A stretch of DNA of 64,000 nt from Chitinophagaceae bacterium (lineage in GTDB: Bacteria; Bacteroidota; Bacteroidia; Chitinophagales; Chitinophagaceae), in assembly GCA_014879565.1 (NCBI GenBank), contig JACSRW010000043.1, positions 1-64,000 on the forward strand, given 5' to 3'. Below the pieces are notes generated by a model. That model did not search any database. It was not told the origin of the DNA and worked only from the letters and a program-made list of their open reading frames with translations. Made by a program: the position numbers and the translations under genes. This document shows positions 33,333-41,839 of this stretch, in pieces. Each line of letters opens with the position of its first letter. The first letter of the stretch is position 1.

Positions 33333-35270
33333 TTAACTCACTACGGCTTCCTCCCCGTACATCTGTGCTTTATATTTTAATGAAGGGGATGGCAGGAAGG
33401 GTCCGAGACCCAGTTGCGTCCATTTCTCATCTACCGCACGGATAGTGGCATCATCTGCCACAATGATATTGGGCCAGTCACGCTGGAAATTGTCCAGTTC
33501 TTTTGTTTTACGGGTGCCATCCAATCCCATACAGGCAATATATCCTTTTTCTGTGTTCTTTTTAAACAGATGATAATCCCTTTTCGGATCCAGGTTATTG
33601 CAAAAACGCCATAAAGCCGAGGTCAGGTCATTCACATCCACAGTATGCTCCAGGTAAAGTATCATTTTAATCCCCTGGGTAGCAGCATCCGGGGCCAGTT
33701 GTGCATGCAGTTCCCCGATATGCCCGGGTCTGTTTTTTTCAACAGCCACCAGGAGACAGGGTATATCCCATGCCGGCAGCGAAATATTCACGGCTTTTAT
33801 TTCAGCGTATTGCTGCAACCATTGTTGTCCGGTTTTTTCCGGGTTAAATATTTCCAGTCCCTGTATATACCCCTCTTCGGTTTCTTCCTCATACTTCCGG
33901 GTGCCGTCAATACACATTTTTCCGCCAAAACCGGTTTTACTGCAACTATGATCCAGCACATCCATCGGACCGGTGGAAAAATAAATATCTGCAGCCGGAT
34001 TCAGATTACGGAATATTTCCTGTGCCAGAGGCAGGAAATCTGTGAGCCGAACCTGCTGCTGAAAAGCATCATCTCCACCGGCCAGTACCAGGATTTTGTT
34101 AAACATCATCTGCCCTGCCCCCCACATGGCATTCATCACTTTTTGCCCCTGCCCGGCATAGTCTTTCCGGATTTTGGTAATAACCAGGTTATGAAACACC
34201 CCTTCAACCGGCATTTCCATATCAGTTATTTCCGGCACCATGGTCATCTTGATCGGGGCAAGGAATATTCTTTCGGTCGCTTTACCCAGCCAGGCATCTT
34301 CCTGCGGGGGAATACCTACAATAGTGGCCGGATAAACCGGATTTTTTTTATGCGTAATGGCGGTAATATGAAAGCGGGGATACCAGTCGGGCAGCGAATA
34401 ATAACCGGTATGATCACCGAAGGGACCTTCCCAGATCAGTTCATCGGCCGGATCCACATAACCTTCTATGACAAAATCTGCATCGGCCGGTACTTCAATA
34501 TCCGGCTGGCTGATACACTTTACCAGTTCCACTTTCTTTTTTCGCAGAAAACCGGCCAGCATGTACTCATCCACATTATCCGGGAGCGGTGCGGTGGCGG
34601 AATAGGCGTAAACAGGATCTCCGCCAAGGGCCACGGCTACCGGCATTTTTTGTCCCAGTTTTTTGTATTCGGAAAAATGCCTGGCACTCACTTTGTGTTT
34701 ATGCCAGTGCATGCCGGTAAGTTTCGGACCAAAAACCTGCATCCGGTACATCCCCACGTTCCTTGTTTTGGTTTGGGGGTCGCGGGTGTGAATAACGGGC
34801 AGGGTCACAAAGGGGCCACCGTCTTTCGGCCAGCAGGTAATCACCGGCAGTTTACTGATGTCGGGATCCTGCATGATCACTTCCTGGCACTCCCCTCTTC
34901 CCTTTTTCACTTTCGGCATCCAGCTGGCAAACTGGCCCAGTTTGGGTAAGAGTTTCAGTTTATCGGTCAGACTTTCTTTGGGGGAGGAAAGCAGGTGAAA
35001 GAGACTTTCAATTTCACGGGCCACTTCATCCAGCTCCTGTACGCCCAGTGCCATACACATCCTTTTTTCACTGCCATAGGCATTCATTAATACAGGAAAA
35101 TCATACCCGGTATTTTCAAATAAAAGGGCTTTCCCTCCGTTTCCGGATTTGCTGATCCTGTCAGTAATTTCTGCGATTTCCAGGCGGGGATTTACATAAC
35201 TCCGGATGCGGATCAGTTCCCCTGCTTTTTCCAGGGCTTCAATAAAAACTTGCTGATTTTTCCAGGCCAT
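33333..35270 (-). CDS. UbiD-family decarboxylase
   Basis: A 645-residue UbiD protein, longer than E. coli UbiD (about 497) and close in length to the group often called menaquinone biosynthesis decarboxylase. GMYRMQVFGPKLTGMHWHKH near 180, EGPFGDHTGYYSLPDWYP near 280 and PPQEDAWLGKATERIF follow the family order; these form the prenylated-FMN and metal site. A UbiX partner is not in the window. ATG 35270 is chosen since the longer frame start lies upstream of the -7 box. The link with the ATP-grasp gene suggests a small pathway that is not canonical ubiquinone synthesis. Confidence 0.88.
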   Translation of the reverse strand: MAWKNQQVFIEALEKAGELIRIRSYVNPRLEIAEITDRISKSGNGGKALLFENTGYDFPVLMNAYGSEKRMCMALGVQELDEVAREIESLFHLLSSPKESLTDKLKLLPKLGQFASWMPKVKKGRGECQEVIMQDPDISKLPVITCWPKDGGPFVTLPVIHTRDPQTKTRNVGMYRMQVFGPKLTGMHWHKHKVSARHFSEYKKLGQKMPVAVALGGDPVYAYSATAPLPDNVDEYMLAGFLRKKKVELVKCISQPDIEVPADADFVIEGYVDPADELIWEGPFGDHTGYYSLPDWYPRFHITAITHKKNPVYPATIVGIPPQEDAWLGKATERIFLAPIKMTMVPEITDMEMPVEGVFHNLVITKIRKDYAGQGQKVMNAMWGAGQMMFNKILVLAGGDDAFQQQVRLTDFLPLAQEIFRNLNPAADIYFSTGPMDVLDHSCSKTGFGGKMCIDGTRKYEEETEEGYIQGLEIFNPEKTGQQWLQQYAEIKAVNISLPAWDIPCLLVAVEKNRPGHIGELHAQLAPDAATQGIKMILYLEHTVDVNDLTSALWRFCNNLDPKRDYHLFKKNTEKGYIACMGLDGTRKTKELDNFQRDWPNIIVADDATIRAVDEKWTQLGLGPFLPSPSLKYKAQMYGEEAVVS

Positions 35271-35287
35271 AATCTTGTTGTAGGGTG

Positions 35288-35295
35288 CAAATGTA
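35288..35295 (-). promoter_or_regulatory. -7 box of the UbiD/ATP-grasp operon
   Basis: TACATTTG on the minus strand, 17 bases before ATG 35270. Confidence 0.65.
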
Positions 35296-35324
35296 CAACA
35301 AGGCCGGAGCAATATGGTTGGCTG

Positions 35325-36176
35325 TCAGTACACATTCACCGGGCAGCCATTCCTGTTTTTCCGCATGGGGTCGCCTCCCACGGCCGGTATAATGCGGTAG
35401 GTTAGATGCAGCCCGGTGAAATAATAGATATCCTTGTATTTCGGACTGCCCCGCTGAGCACCTTTAGCCGGATAAAGAAAAGATCCGCCGGCCTCATCCG
35501 AGCGGTACGAAAGAGCTACCGAAGCCGGTCCCCGCTGTGTCAGCAAATCGGCCTCATCCGCATAGTTGCCACTCACATCATCCAGATAATCGGTAAAAAG
35601 TTTACGTAAACCCAGCTCCAGTCCCAGCCGCAACTTGTCATTGATCCGGTATTTGATACCCCCTCCGAAAGGAATGGCAAGTTGGGTCAGACTATACGGT
35701 TTAACGGTATAACCGGTGAGTCCCTGTCCCTCTGTACTGAGCGGTTTCAGGAAAACCTTGCCCCCGGTTCCGTCGTAGGTATAAGGATTAAACCGGTAAA
35801 CTGCCAGCCCGGCAAATGCATAGGGGGATATACGGTAACTGTATAAGTTCCGCAAATAGTATTCACCGGAAAAACTTAGTTCAACAATACTGGTCTCAAA
35901 AGAAAGATTCCGCAATACAAGGTCCGGTTTTTTATTGTAGCGGTCAGCGCCGCCAACAACTGTATAGGAAAGTCCTGAACGGATAAAGAACTGGTCACGC
36001 AACTCATAACTGGCCGTAATGCCGATTACGCCGTTTGATACTTTTTTCGGGAAGAATTTATCTGTAAGGTCTCCGTTATACGCGGATACACCTCCGAAAA
36101 GTCCCAGGTGTAAACGCTGGGCCATGAGGTTTGCCTGGGCGGTCATTAAAAGTATCAGTACAATCTTTTTTAACAT
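35325..36176 (-). CDS. PorG-like (DUF6089) outer-membrane protein
   Basis: 283 residues with a signal peptide ending at LMAQ (about 19) and a beta-barrel rich in aromatic strands. GLFGGVSAYNGDLTDKFF near the start and RGSPKYKDIYYFTGLHLTY near the end are typical of DUF6089, the family that includes PorG of the type IX secretion system. PorG proper cannot be separated from paralogues without alignment. Own -7 box; 54 bases separate its gene from the UbiD start, so it is downstream of nothing else on this strand. Confidence 0.75.
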   Translation of the reverse strand: MLKKIVLILLMTAQANLMAQRLHLGLFGGVSAYNGDLTDKFFPKKVSNGVIGITASYELRDQFFIRSGLSYTVVGGADRYNKKPDLVLRNLSFETSIVELSFSGEYYLRNLYSYRISPYAFAGLAVYRFNPYTYDGTGGKVFLKPLSTEGQGLTGYTVKPYSLTQLAIPFGGGIKYRINDKLRLGLELGLRKLFTDYLDDVSGNYADEADLLTQRGPASVALSYRSDEAGGSFLYPAKGAQRGSPKYKDIYYFTGLHLTYRIIPAVGGDPMRKNRNGCPVNVY

Positions 36177-36190
36177 CTGTGGCTGTATAA

Positions 36191-36198
36191 CAAATTTA
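36191..36198 (-). promoter_or_regulatory. -7 box of the PorG-like gene
   Basis: TAAATTTG on the minus strand, 14 bases before the ATG. The rest of 36199-36381 is AT-rich and shows no gene. Confidence 0.55.
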
Positions 36199-36381
36199 AG
36201 GCCGTATTCCTACCCGATTCACATAATCGGAAATTTGTATATCAGGGTTGTCAACCTGTATTGACAATCAGGGGCGGCCAATGTTTAATTAAAACAGGAA
36301 ATCCGGCTTTGTCGTATAAAAGGGTGAAGCGCTCTCCTGAGTTTTTTTAGAGTAAACAAGGTTTTAGTTTAAGAACTGTAC

Positions 36382-37407
36382 TTATTTGTGATACAGCCCT
36401 TTGTATGTTATTCCCAGGCCCGGTTTCCCGGAATAGCTGATCTTCCCGAAGTCATACCCGATACCGGTGGCCAGGTCTTCCTCGAGCAACAAGGGGCCAT
36501 CCATGTCCACATGATCAATAAAGGGCAGTAAATGGGCGATGGCTGCCGCCCCGACCGTGGATTCATTCATACAGCCTACCATTATTTTCATATCCAGTTC
36601 CCTGGCCCTTCGGATCATCCGCCTTGCCGGGGTAAGTCCGCTGCACTTGGTCAGTTTAATATTTATGCCATGAAAATGATCCCTGCAGCGCTCCACGTCT
36701 TCTTCATATACACAGGCTTCATCGGCATAGAGGGGTAAAACGGATTCTTTAAACAAAACTTTCATACCCTCCCAGTTGTCTTTGGCCAGTGGCTGTTCTA
36801 CCAGTTCCACTCCCAGCTCTTTCAGTTGCGGTATCAGTTGCAACGCTGTTTCCAGGTCCCAGGCAGCATTCGCATCCACCCGCAGTACGGCATCTGTGTT
36901 TTCACGAAGGGCTTTAATAATGGCGATATCATCTGCCGTACCCACTTTGACTTTATACACTGGCCAGGGTTTTTCCTTCATTTTGGCCACCATCTTTTCC
37001 ACCGGATCTATACCAATAGTATAATCACAAACCGGGTTATTCCGGGTATCTCCGCCCCAGACTTCATAGAGCGGTTTTCTTTTCAGTTGTCCCCAGATAT
37101 CCCAGGCGGCGATATCCAGCGCGCAAACGAGGAAATTGTTCCGGGGAAATAAATGATGCAGGTAATGCCAGTAGCGTTCCGGATCGGTAAACGCAAACTT
37201 CTCCACCATGGTCTTCCGGGCTTCCAGGTCGGCAATCATTTTCTCAACCGGAATATTATAATAGCTGATGGCCGGCGCCTCCCCGTATCCTTTTATACCC
37301 ATATGCTCCAGTTCCACAATAAGGGTGGGCTGATGGGTTTTGGTGCCTTTGGATATGGTAAAGGGATAGCGGAATTTCAGGCTGAAGGGCCAGTATTGTA
37401 CTTTCAT
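36382..37407 (-). CDS. Enolase-superfamily dipeptide epimerase
   Basis: A 341-residue enolase-superfamily member, probably an L-Ala-D/L-Glu or other dipeptide epimerase used in murein peptide recycling. YKVKVG provides the catalytic KxK pair, LRVDANAAWD, ELVEQPL and LYADEAC the three metal ligands (Asp, Glu, Asp), NIKLTKCSGL the opposite Lys, and HVDMDGP the substrate-binding DxD. ATG 37407 is preferred over the in-frame TTG 37428. The adjacent word repeat at 37439-37500 separates it from malQ. Substrate should be confirmed by modelling. Confidence 0.88.
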   Translation of the reverse strand: MKVQYWPFSLKFRYPFTISKGTKTHQPTLIVELEHMGIKGYGEAPAISYYNIPVEKMIADLEARKTMVEKFAFTDPERYWHYLHHLFPRNNFLVCALDIAAWDIWGQLKRKPLYEVWGGDTRNNPVCDYTIGIDPVEKMVAKMKEKPWPVYKVKVGTADDIAIIKALRENTDAVLRVDANAAWDLETALQLIPQLKELGVELVEQPLAKDNWEGMKVLFKESVLPLYADEACVYEEDVERCRDHFHGINIKLTKCSGLTPARRMIRRARELDMKIMVGCMNESTVGAAAIAHLLPFIDHVDMDGPLLLEEDLATGIGYDFGKISYSGKPGLGITYKGLYHK

Positions 37408-37438
37408 GGCTACGAAGATAAAACCCAATCAACTACGA

Positions 37439-37500
37439 AGTACAGACTCCATACTCCAGACTCCTGACTCTGTTCTCCCGACTCAGTACTCCTAACTCCG
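37439..37500 (-). repeat. GGAGT(C/A) word repeat at the malQ stop
   Basis: On the minus strand GGAGT words recur every 7-9 bases: GGAGTTA, GGAGTACTGAGTC, GGGAGAACAGAGTC, AGGAGTCTGGAGTA, TGGAGTCTGTA. The first includes the malQ TAG (37492-37494); the last lies upstream of the epimerase start. A related, inverted piece occurs at about 30220-30240. Confidence 0.88.
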
Positions 37501-40194
37501 TCCGCTGTTCTGTAAATACCCTTTCAGTTCATCATTGAATGTGTCCTGTTCCAGCAATGATTCTAAACTGAAATGCATCCGGTACTGCCAGTAATTCCGG
37601 GGATTGGCGGGGGTATTGATGCGCTCTTCCTGTGGTTTTTCGCGGCGAAGGGTTTCGCTCATACCCAGCAAATCCTGTAACTGGAAAACACTCCACATGG
37701 CGGGCGAATAAAGATGCTGAAGGATGATAGCCCGGTTAATCCAGGCTTCGCAATAAGCGGGGGCCTCGCCCCATTGTCCCATGACATGGTTATAGAAATG
37801 CTGTGTCTTTTCGCGGTTTTCTTCCCACCAGCCCCGGATGGTACTCATATCGTGGGTGGAAGGGGTAATCACAGAAAGGTAGGGGGCGTCATTGGGATGG
37901 AAGAATTCCTTCTCCGGATCTTTGGGCATGCGTTGTATTTCCAGGCTGAGTATGCCGGTCTGCCGCATCACATCGGGTACACAACCCGGCACCATACCCA
38001 GGTCTTCTCCGCAAACCAGCATATTGGTGGCGGCTTTTAACACCGGCAGTTTGTGCATAGCCTCACGGAACCAGAACTGATCCTGGCGCCGGTAGAAATA
38101 ATTGATATAGAGTTCCCGCAGTTTTTCCTGGACATGGGGAATCAGGTGCCGGAAGGAGGATGTTTTATCCATCGCGATCCGGAAATGATACTCCTGCCCC
38201 ATTGAACCGGACTCTTCAAACAAAATCACATTGGATATAAGGTCAAACAAACCGGCTTTCACCGCCTCATTTTCGGGCGTATTTTCCAGGTCGCTGAAAT
38301 ATTTTTCTACCTGTACCTGGGTAGCATAATCAGGAGATAATTCATAATAGCCGCCGTCTGCGGGCAGCAGGAACTGTTCCTTTACCCATCCGGACCTTTC
38401 ACCGAAGATTTCCCAGAGTACTTCTTCAATAATAAAGGGTTTGCAGAAACGCTGTGTATCAAACCAGATACCCATCTCCCCGAATTCATTGATATGAACG
38501 GGCAGACAGGGAACAAAGCGGCCCATGATACCCTGTACGGCATGAGCAGGTATACTCCAGATCCGGAAAAAGCCAAGAATATGATCTATCCGGAACGCAT
38601 CAAAATACCGGCTCATTTGCTCAAATCGCTGTTTCCACCAGGCAAAACCGTCTTCCTGCATGCTTTTCCAGTTATAGGTGGGAAAGCCCCAGTTTTGTCC
38701 AACGGCCGCAAAATCATCCGGCGGAGCACCGGCCTGCCAGTCCATATTATAGAGTTCCGGCTGCACCCAGGCATCACAGCCATGCCGGTAAATGCCAATC
38801 GGAATATCTCCTTTAATAACCACTCCCTTTTTATGCGCATAATCCACCGCATCCTGCAGTTGAAGGTGCAGGTGATACTGAACAAAACAGTAAAAACCTA
38901 CGGCATCGTAAGCGGCATGGGTACTGCTGAACATTTTTTCTATATCCGTGCGACGGTAACTGCGGTGTGTTTTCCACTCTTCAAACCTGGCAGAACCATA
39001 TTTATCCCGCAGGTAGCAGAAAGCGGCATAAGGCTGTAACCAATGCTGGTTATTCCGGAAAAATTTGCGATAATCATCTGAAGCCAGGCATTCCCCGCCC
39101 ATGACTGCATACAGTTCTTTTAAAACGGCCAGTTTAACCTTCATCACTTCTTCATAGTCCACTACCGCTTCTTCATTCAGGTGTTTTTGCTTTTTCTTCA
39201 GGCTACCCAGTGCGGATGCATAGGTTTTACCGGCTACTTTGGGCAGGTTGATATAAAGCGGGTGCAGGGCAAAGGCGGAAATTGCCGCATAGGGATAGGA
39301 ATCCAGCCAGGTATGGGTGGCGGTCGTATCATTCACCGGCAGTAACTGAATCAGTTTTAAACCTGTTTTTTTGGCCCAGTCAGCCAGTAAACGAATATCA
39401 TTGAATTCACCCACACCAAATCCATTTTCAGAGCGCAGGCTGAAAACAGGAATGGCTACCCCGGCACCCTTCCAGGTATTGTTGGGAAGTCGGGCAAAAC
39501 CATCGTGCAGGATACAGACCCTACCTTCCGTGGCTTCCTGCGTAATCAGACGGTTGTCCCCCTCTTCAAAACGGACAAAACTTTTCTCTTTCTGATTCCA
39601 GACCAGGTATTTGTAGGCTACAGGGAAATGGGCATCCTGAAGAGGCAAGCGGATCTCCCACCAGTTTCCCTTTCTTTCCATCCGCAGCGGATTGTTCTCA
39701 TCCCAGTCACGCAGCCATTCCGTACTGCCCGTCAGCGCCAGCACTTCATTCTTTTTCAGTAAAGGGGCTTTCACCCGGAATATATGCGTATATTTTTTCG
39801 ATGAGTCGGATTTCCCCTTCCCGGTATGACTCGTCAGCAGCACATCCGCAAAAGGAGCGGTAAAAAAAGCATTTTCAAATTCACCGGCATGGTTCCAGGT
39901 ATCCACTACCCATACTTCCCTGTTGCCGGTAATACCAGGCTGCAAATGCCGGTCATTTCCCCATTCGGTAACGCTTTCCCCGTTTTCATCTTTCAGATGA
40001 TAACGGTATATAATATTATCCTGGTCTGCCGGAGATTCGGTTTCGGTGACCCCATACCAGTATTCATCACTCAGGTAATTAAGGGCAAGGGCTTTGGACG
40101 GATCATTGTTTCCCAGTGCATCGGTATTACCGCTTACATGAAGACTTTGACCATAGCGGGTACTAAACCGTATGTAAAAATGTATCTTAATCAC
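37492..40194 (-). CDS. malQ: 4-alpha-glucanotransferase with two N-terminal CBM20 domains
   Basis: A 900-residue GH77 disproportionating enzyme that transfers maltosyl/glucan units. Two starch-binding CBM20 domains lead (about 1-110, and 135-225 with LTGSTEWLRDWDENNPLRM), as in plant DPE2; the catalytic barrel begins near 245. AFRIDHILGFFRIWSIP holds the nucleophile Asp, CGEDLGMVP the acid/base Glu, and THDMSTIRGWW the third Asp. DPE2-type enzymes act on maltose and branched glucan in the cytoplasm; no signal peptide is present. The start is GTG 40194; no ATG is near. The stop lies in a word repeat. Confidence 0.93.
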   Translation of the reverse strand: MIKIHFYIRFSTRYGQSLHVSGNTDALGNNDPSKALALNYLSDEYWYGVTETESPADQDNIIYRYHLKDENGESVTEWGNDRHLQPGITGNREVWVVDTWNHAGEFENAFFTAPFADVLLTSHTGKGKSDSSKKYTHIFRVKAPLLKKNEVLALTGSTEWLRDWDENNPLRMERKGNWWEIRLPLQDAHFPVAYKYLVWNQKEKSFVRFEEGDNRLITQEATEGRVCILHDGFARLPNNTWKGAGVAIPVFSLRSENGFGVGEFNDIRLLADWAKKTGLKLIQLLPVNDTTATHTWLDSYPYAAISAFALHPLYINLPKVAGKTYASALGSLKKKQKHLNEEAVVDYEEVMKVKLAVLKELYAVMGGECLASDDYRKFFRNNQHWLQPYAAFCYLRDKYGSARFEEWKTHRSYRRTDIEKMFSSTHAAYDAVGFYCFVQYHLHLQLQDAVDYAHKKGVVIKGDIPIGIYRHGCDAWVQPELYNMDWQAGAPPDDFAAVGQNWGFPTYNWKSMQEDGFAWWKQRFEQMSRYFDAFRIDHILGFFRIWSIPAHAVQGIMGRFVPCLPVHINEFGEMGIWFDTQRFCKPFIIEEVLWEIFGERSGWVKEQFLLPADGGYYELSPDYATQVQVEKYFSDLENTPENEAVKAGLFDLISNVILFEESGSMGQEYHFRIAMDKTSSFRHLIPHVQEKLRELYINYFYRRQDQFWFREAMHKLPVLKAATNMLVCGEDLGMVPGCVPDVMRQTGILSLEIQRMPKDPEKEFFHPNDAPYLSVITPSTHDMSTIRGWWEENREKTQHFYNHVMGQWGEAPAYCEAWINRAIILQHLYSPAMWSVFQLQDLLGMSETLRREKPQEERINTPANPRNYWQYRMHFSLESLLEQDTFNDELKGYLQNSGRS

Positions 40195-40358
40195 AATCGT
40201 TAGTCTGAAGGTTCTCGATCCTTTTATTGTGTTTTACGAACACATTAACACGAAAGTAAACAAAATCAAACGTAAAGACGTCAAAATAAACCTGATTTTT
40301 TTTAGAAATACATATGCAATCGTATGATTTTTAGTCATAAAGCCTTAAAAAACGTTTT

Positions 40359-40386
40359 TTGATTTAACCGGTGGCCCTTATTTTTG
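40359..40386 (+). promoter_or_regulatory. Promoter of the 51-residue membrane protein gene
   Basis: TTG (40359-40361), 17 bases, then TATTTTTG (40379-40386). The ATG follows 18 bases later. The preceding 40195-40358 is AT-rich and contains nothing else that I can recognise. Confidence 0.65.
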
Positions 40387-40404
40387 CGTAAATTTTTTAA
40401 AACA

Positions 40405-40560
40405 ATGGAGCAGACAAAAAAATACAAAGGAATCTGGTGGCTGGTATTTCTCGCCTCTACGGCAGCTCTCGGACTTGCTATTTACACACACTGGGAATGG
40501 CTGACCCTGATTCTTCCCTTCCAGACCACCGCTTTTGTAAAGGCGATGGATATTATGTAA
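40405..40560 (+). CDS. Small membrane protein, 51 residues
   Basis: An open frame of 51 codons: basic N-terminus MEQTKKYKG, hydrophobic helix IWWLVFLASTAALGLAIYTH, then WEWLTLILPFQTTAFVKAMD, a second hydrophobic stretch. It has its own promoter (40359-40386) and a strong terminator 31 bases after the stop, so it is a complete monocistronic unit. No homologue is recalled. The adjacent gene encodes a Pmp3-domain membrane protein, so both may act at the inner membrane. Aromatic residues near the helix ends fit a real membrane protein. Confidence 0.7.
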   Translation: MEQTKKYKGIWWLVFLASTAALGLAIYTHWEWLTLILPFQTTAFVKAMDIM

Positions 40561-40590
40561 TCAACCGGCTCCTGAACATAGTTGTATCAT

Positions 40591-40615
40591 CCCGCTTTCC
40601 GGCGGGTTTTTTTTT
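40591..40615 (+). terminator. Terminator of the small membrane protein gene
   Basis: CCCGC, six-base loop, GCGGG, then T9. Confidence 0.88.
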
Positions 40616-40625
40616 GATTCCGGCA

Positions 40626-40633
40626 TATTTTTG
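40626..40633 (+). promoter_or_regulatory. -7 box of the Pmp3-domain gene
   Basis: TATTTTTG directly downstream of the previous terminator, 30 bases before ATG 40664. No separate upstream TTTG is visible. Confidence 0.55.
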
Positions 40634-40663
40634 GCGAACAATAATTCATTAAATCCTACTGAC

Positions 40664-41071
40664 ATGAGATCAATTGTACTTGTGCTGATGGCCGCCGGCC
40701 TGCTCTTTGTTAGCTCTCCCGTATCCGGGACAGTTTTACCAGTATCAACCACCACCCATGCAGAACCTGATCCGGCTAAAGTAAAAGCCGCCATGGAGGA
40801 ATTCAGGAGTCTTTCCCGCAAAGAGAAAAGGATGAAACTGAAAGAAGTCCGGAAAGAAATCCGGCAATACAAAGAAGCCAGGAAAGCCGGCCGCGAAGCG
40901 GATACCGATACCCTGTTGCTTGTCATCCTGGCCATCCTGCTGCCCCCGCTGGCTGTATACCTGTATGAAGGTGAAATCAACAACCGTTTCTGGATCAGTG
41001 TCATCCTGACCCTTCTTGCCTGGGTACCCGGGATTGTTTATGCGCTGGTGCTGATTCTGGGAAACCACTAG
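40664..41071 (+). CDS. Signal-peptide protein with C-terminal YqaE/Pmp3 domain
   Basis: 135 residues: signal peptide (MRSIVLVLMAAGLLFVSSPVSG), a charged helix rich in Lys/Glu/Arg (EFRSLSRKEKRMKLKEVRKE), and a YqaE/Pmp3 (PF01679) domain with two helices: LLLVILAILLPPLAVYLYEG and WISVILTLLAWVPGIVYALV. Pmp3 proteins are normally about 50 residues and help keep membrane potential under salt or cold stress; the extra exported N-terminal part recurs in this phylum. ATG 40664 follows the -7 box. Confidence 0.82.
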   Translation: MRSIVLVLMAAGLLFVSSPVSGTVLPVSTTTHAEPDPAKVKAAMEEFRSLSRKEKRMKLKEVRKEIRQYKEARKAGREADTDTLLLVILAILLPPLAVYLYEGEINNRFWISVILTLLAWVPGIVYALVLILGNH

Positions 41072-41137
41072 GAGATTTGCAAATTTGCAGATGTGCAGAT
41101 TAGAAGATGTGCAGATTAGCAGATGTGCAGATTAGCT
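41071..41137 (+). repeat. GCAGATGTGCAGATTA word repeat after the Pmp3 gene stop
   Basis: Starting at the TAG (41069-41071), units such as GATTTGCA, GATGTGCAGATTAGAA, GATGTGCAGATTAGCA and GATGTGCAGATTAGCT follow in sense orientation with a 16-bp period. It has the same word type as 9178-9228. Confidence 0.9.
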
Positions 41138-41146
41138 GATAAAGAA

Positions 41147-41173
41147 AGAGCCTTCCGCACGGAAGGCTCTTTT
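41147..41173. terminator. Bidirectional terminator (Pmp3 gene / rplT)
   Basis: AGAGCCTTCC, loop GCAC, GGAAGGCTCT, TTT. It lies between two convergent genes, each of which has a word repeat between its stop and this hairpin. Confidence 0.85.
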
Positions 41174-41191
41174 AAGTTTAAAACGATACTG

Positions 41192-41238
41192 TCCCACTCC
41201 CCACTTTCCACTCCCCACTTTCCACTCTCCCCTCTCCT
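41192..41238 (-). repeat. GAGTGGGGAGTGGAAA word repeat after the rplT stop
   Basis: On the minus strand, directly after the rplT TAA: GGAGAGGGGAGAGTGGAAA then GTGGGGAGTGGAAA and GTGGGGAGTGGGA, a 14-bp period. It has the same word type as 23311-23346. Confidence 0.9.
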
Positions 41239-41582
41239 TACTTCACACTATCCACCAGGCTCTTAAAGGTCTCGGGATTGTTCATCGCGAGATCAGCCAG
41301 GACTTTACGGTCCAGTTCAATACCTTTTACCTGGAGTTTGTTGATGAATTCGGAATAAGTCAGACCTTGTTCACGTACAGCGGCATTGATACGGGCAATC
41401 CACAGCTGGCGGTATTCGCGCTTTTTGTTTTTGCGGCCTACATACATGTAGGTCATCCCTTTTTCCACTACGTTTTTGGCAACGGTCAGTACATTTTTAC
41501 GTTTGCCATAAAAACCTTTGGCCTGGTTTAATATTTTTTTGCGGCGGGCTTTGGAAGCCACTGCATTTTTTGAACGGGGCAT
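41238..41582 (-). CDS. rplT: 50S ribosomal protein L20
   Basis: 114 residues, complete. [18 protein letters not shown], the basic RNA-binding N-terminus, is followed by [11 protein letters not shown] and [14 protein letters not shown]. It binds 23S rRNA early in assembly and in several bacteria represses its own operon by binding an mRNA structure. It follows rpmI after 59 bases; the structured leader upstream of rpmI is a plausible target. Confidence 0.98.
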   Translation of the reverse strand: MPRSKNAVASKARRKKILNQAKGFYGKRKNVLTVAKNVVEKGMTYMYVGRKNKKREYRQLWIARINAAVREQGLTYSEFINKLQVKGIELDRKVLADLAMNNPETFKSLVDSVK

Positions 41583-41641
41583 AATTCAGTTTTTTGAGTT
41601 GTCAGCAACCTGACAGGTTAAGAATGAAGTTTACAAAGCGC

Positions 41642-41839
41642 TTATTTCAGGCGCAGGAGACGTTTTACAAAATCAACATGTGATTTGGCAACCGTTCCGT
41701 CCAGGCGCATATTACGCTTGCGCTTTTTGGACTTCTTTGTAAGGATGTGACGTTTGAAACTTTTCTGATGCATGATCTTTCCGGTGGCCGTCACTTTAAA
41801 GCGTTTTTTGGCACTGGAATTCGTTTTTACTTTAGGCAT
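41642..41839 (-). CDS. rpmI: 50S ribosomal protein L35
   Basis: 65 residues, the normal length, very basic. [17 protein letters not shown] and [15 protein letters not shown] match the family. It is the first gene of rpmI-rplT, separated from infC by a terminator, a promoter and a structured leader. Confidence 0.97.
   Translation of the reverse strand: MPKVKTNSSAKKRFKVTATGKIMHQKSFKRHILTKKSKKRKRNMRLDGTVAKSHVDFVKRLLRLK

Noticed and set aside
33645-34949. Long plus-strand open frame opposite the UbiD gene
   Set aside because: Its translation has no family pattern, is rich in His/Pro/Gly and mirrors codon bias of the real minus-strand gene.
41071-41137. CRISPR-like array of GATGTGCA units
   Set aside because: Units are contiguous with a 16-bp period and no spacers.
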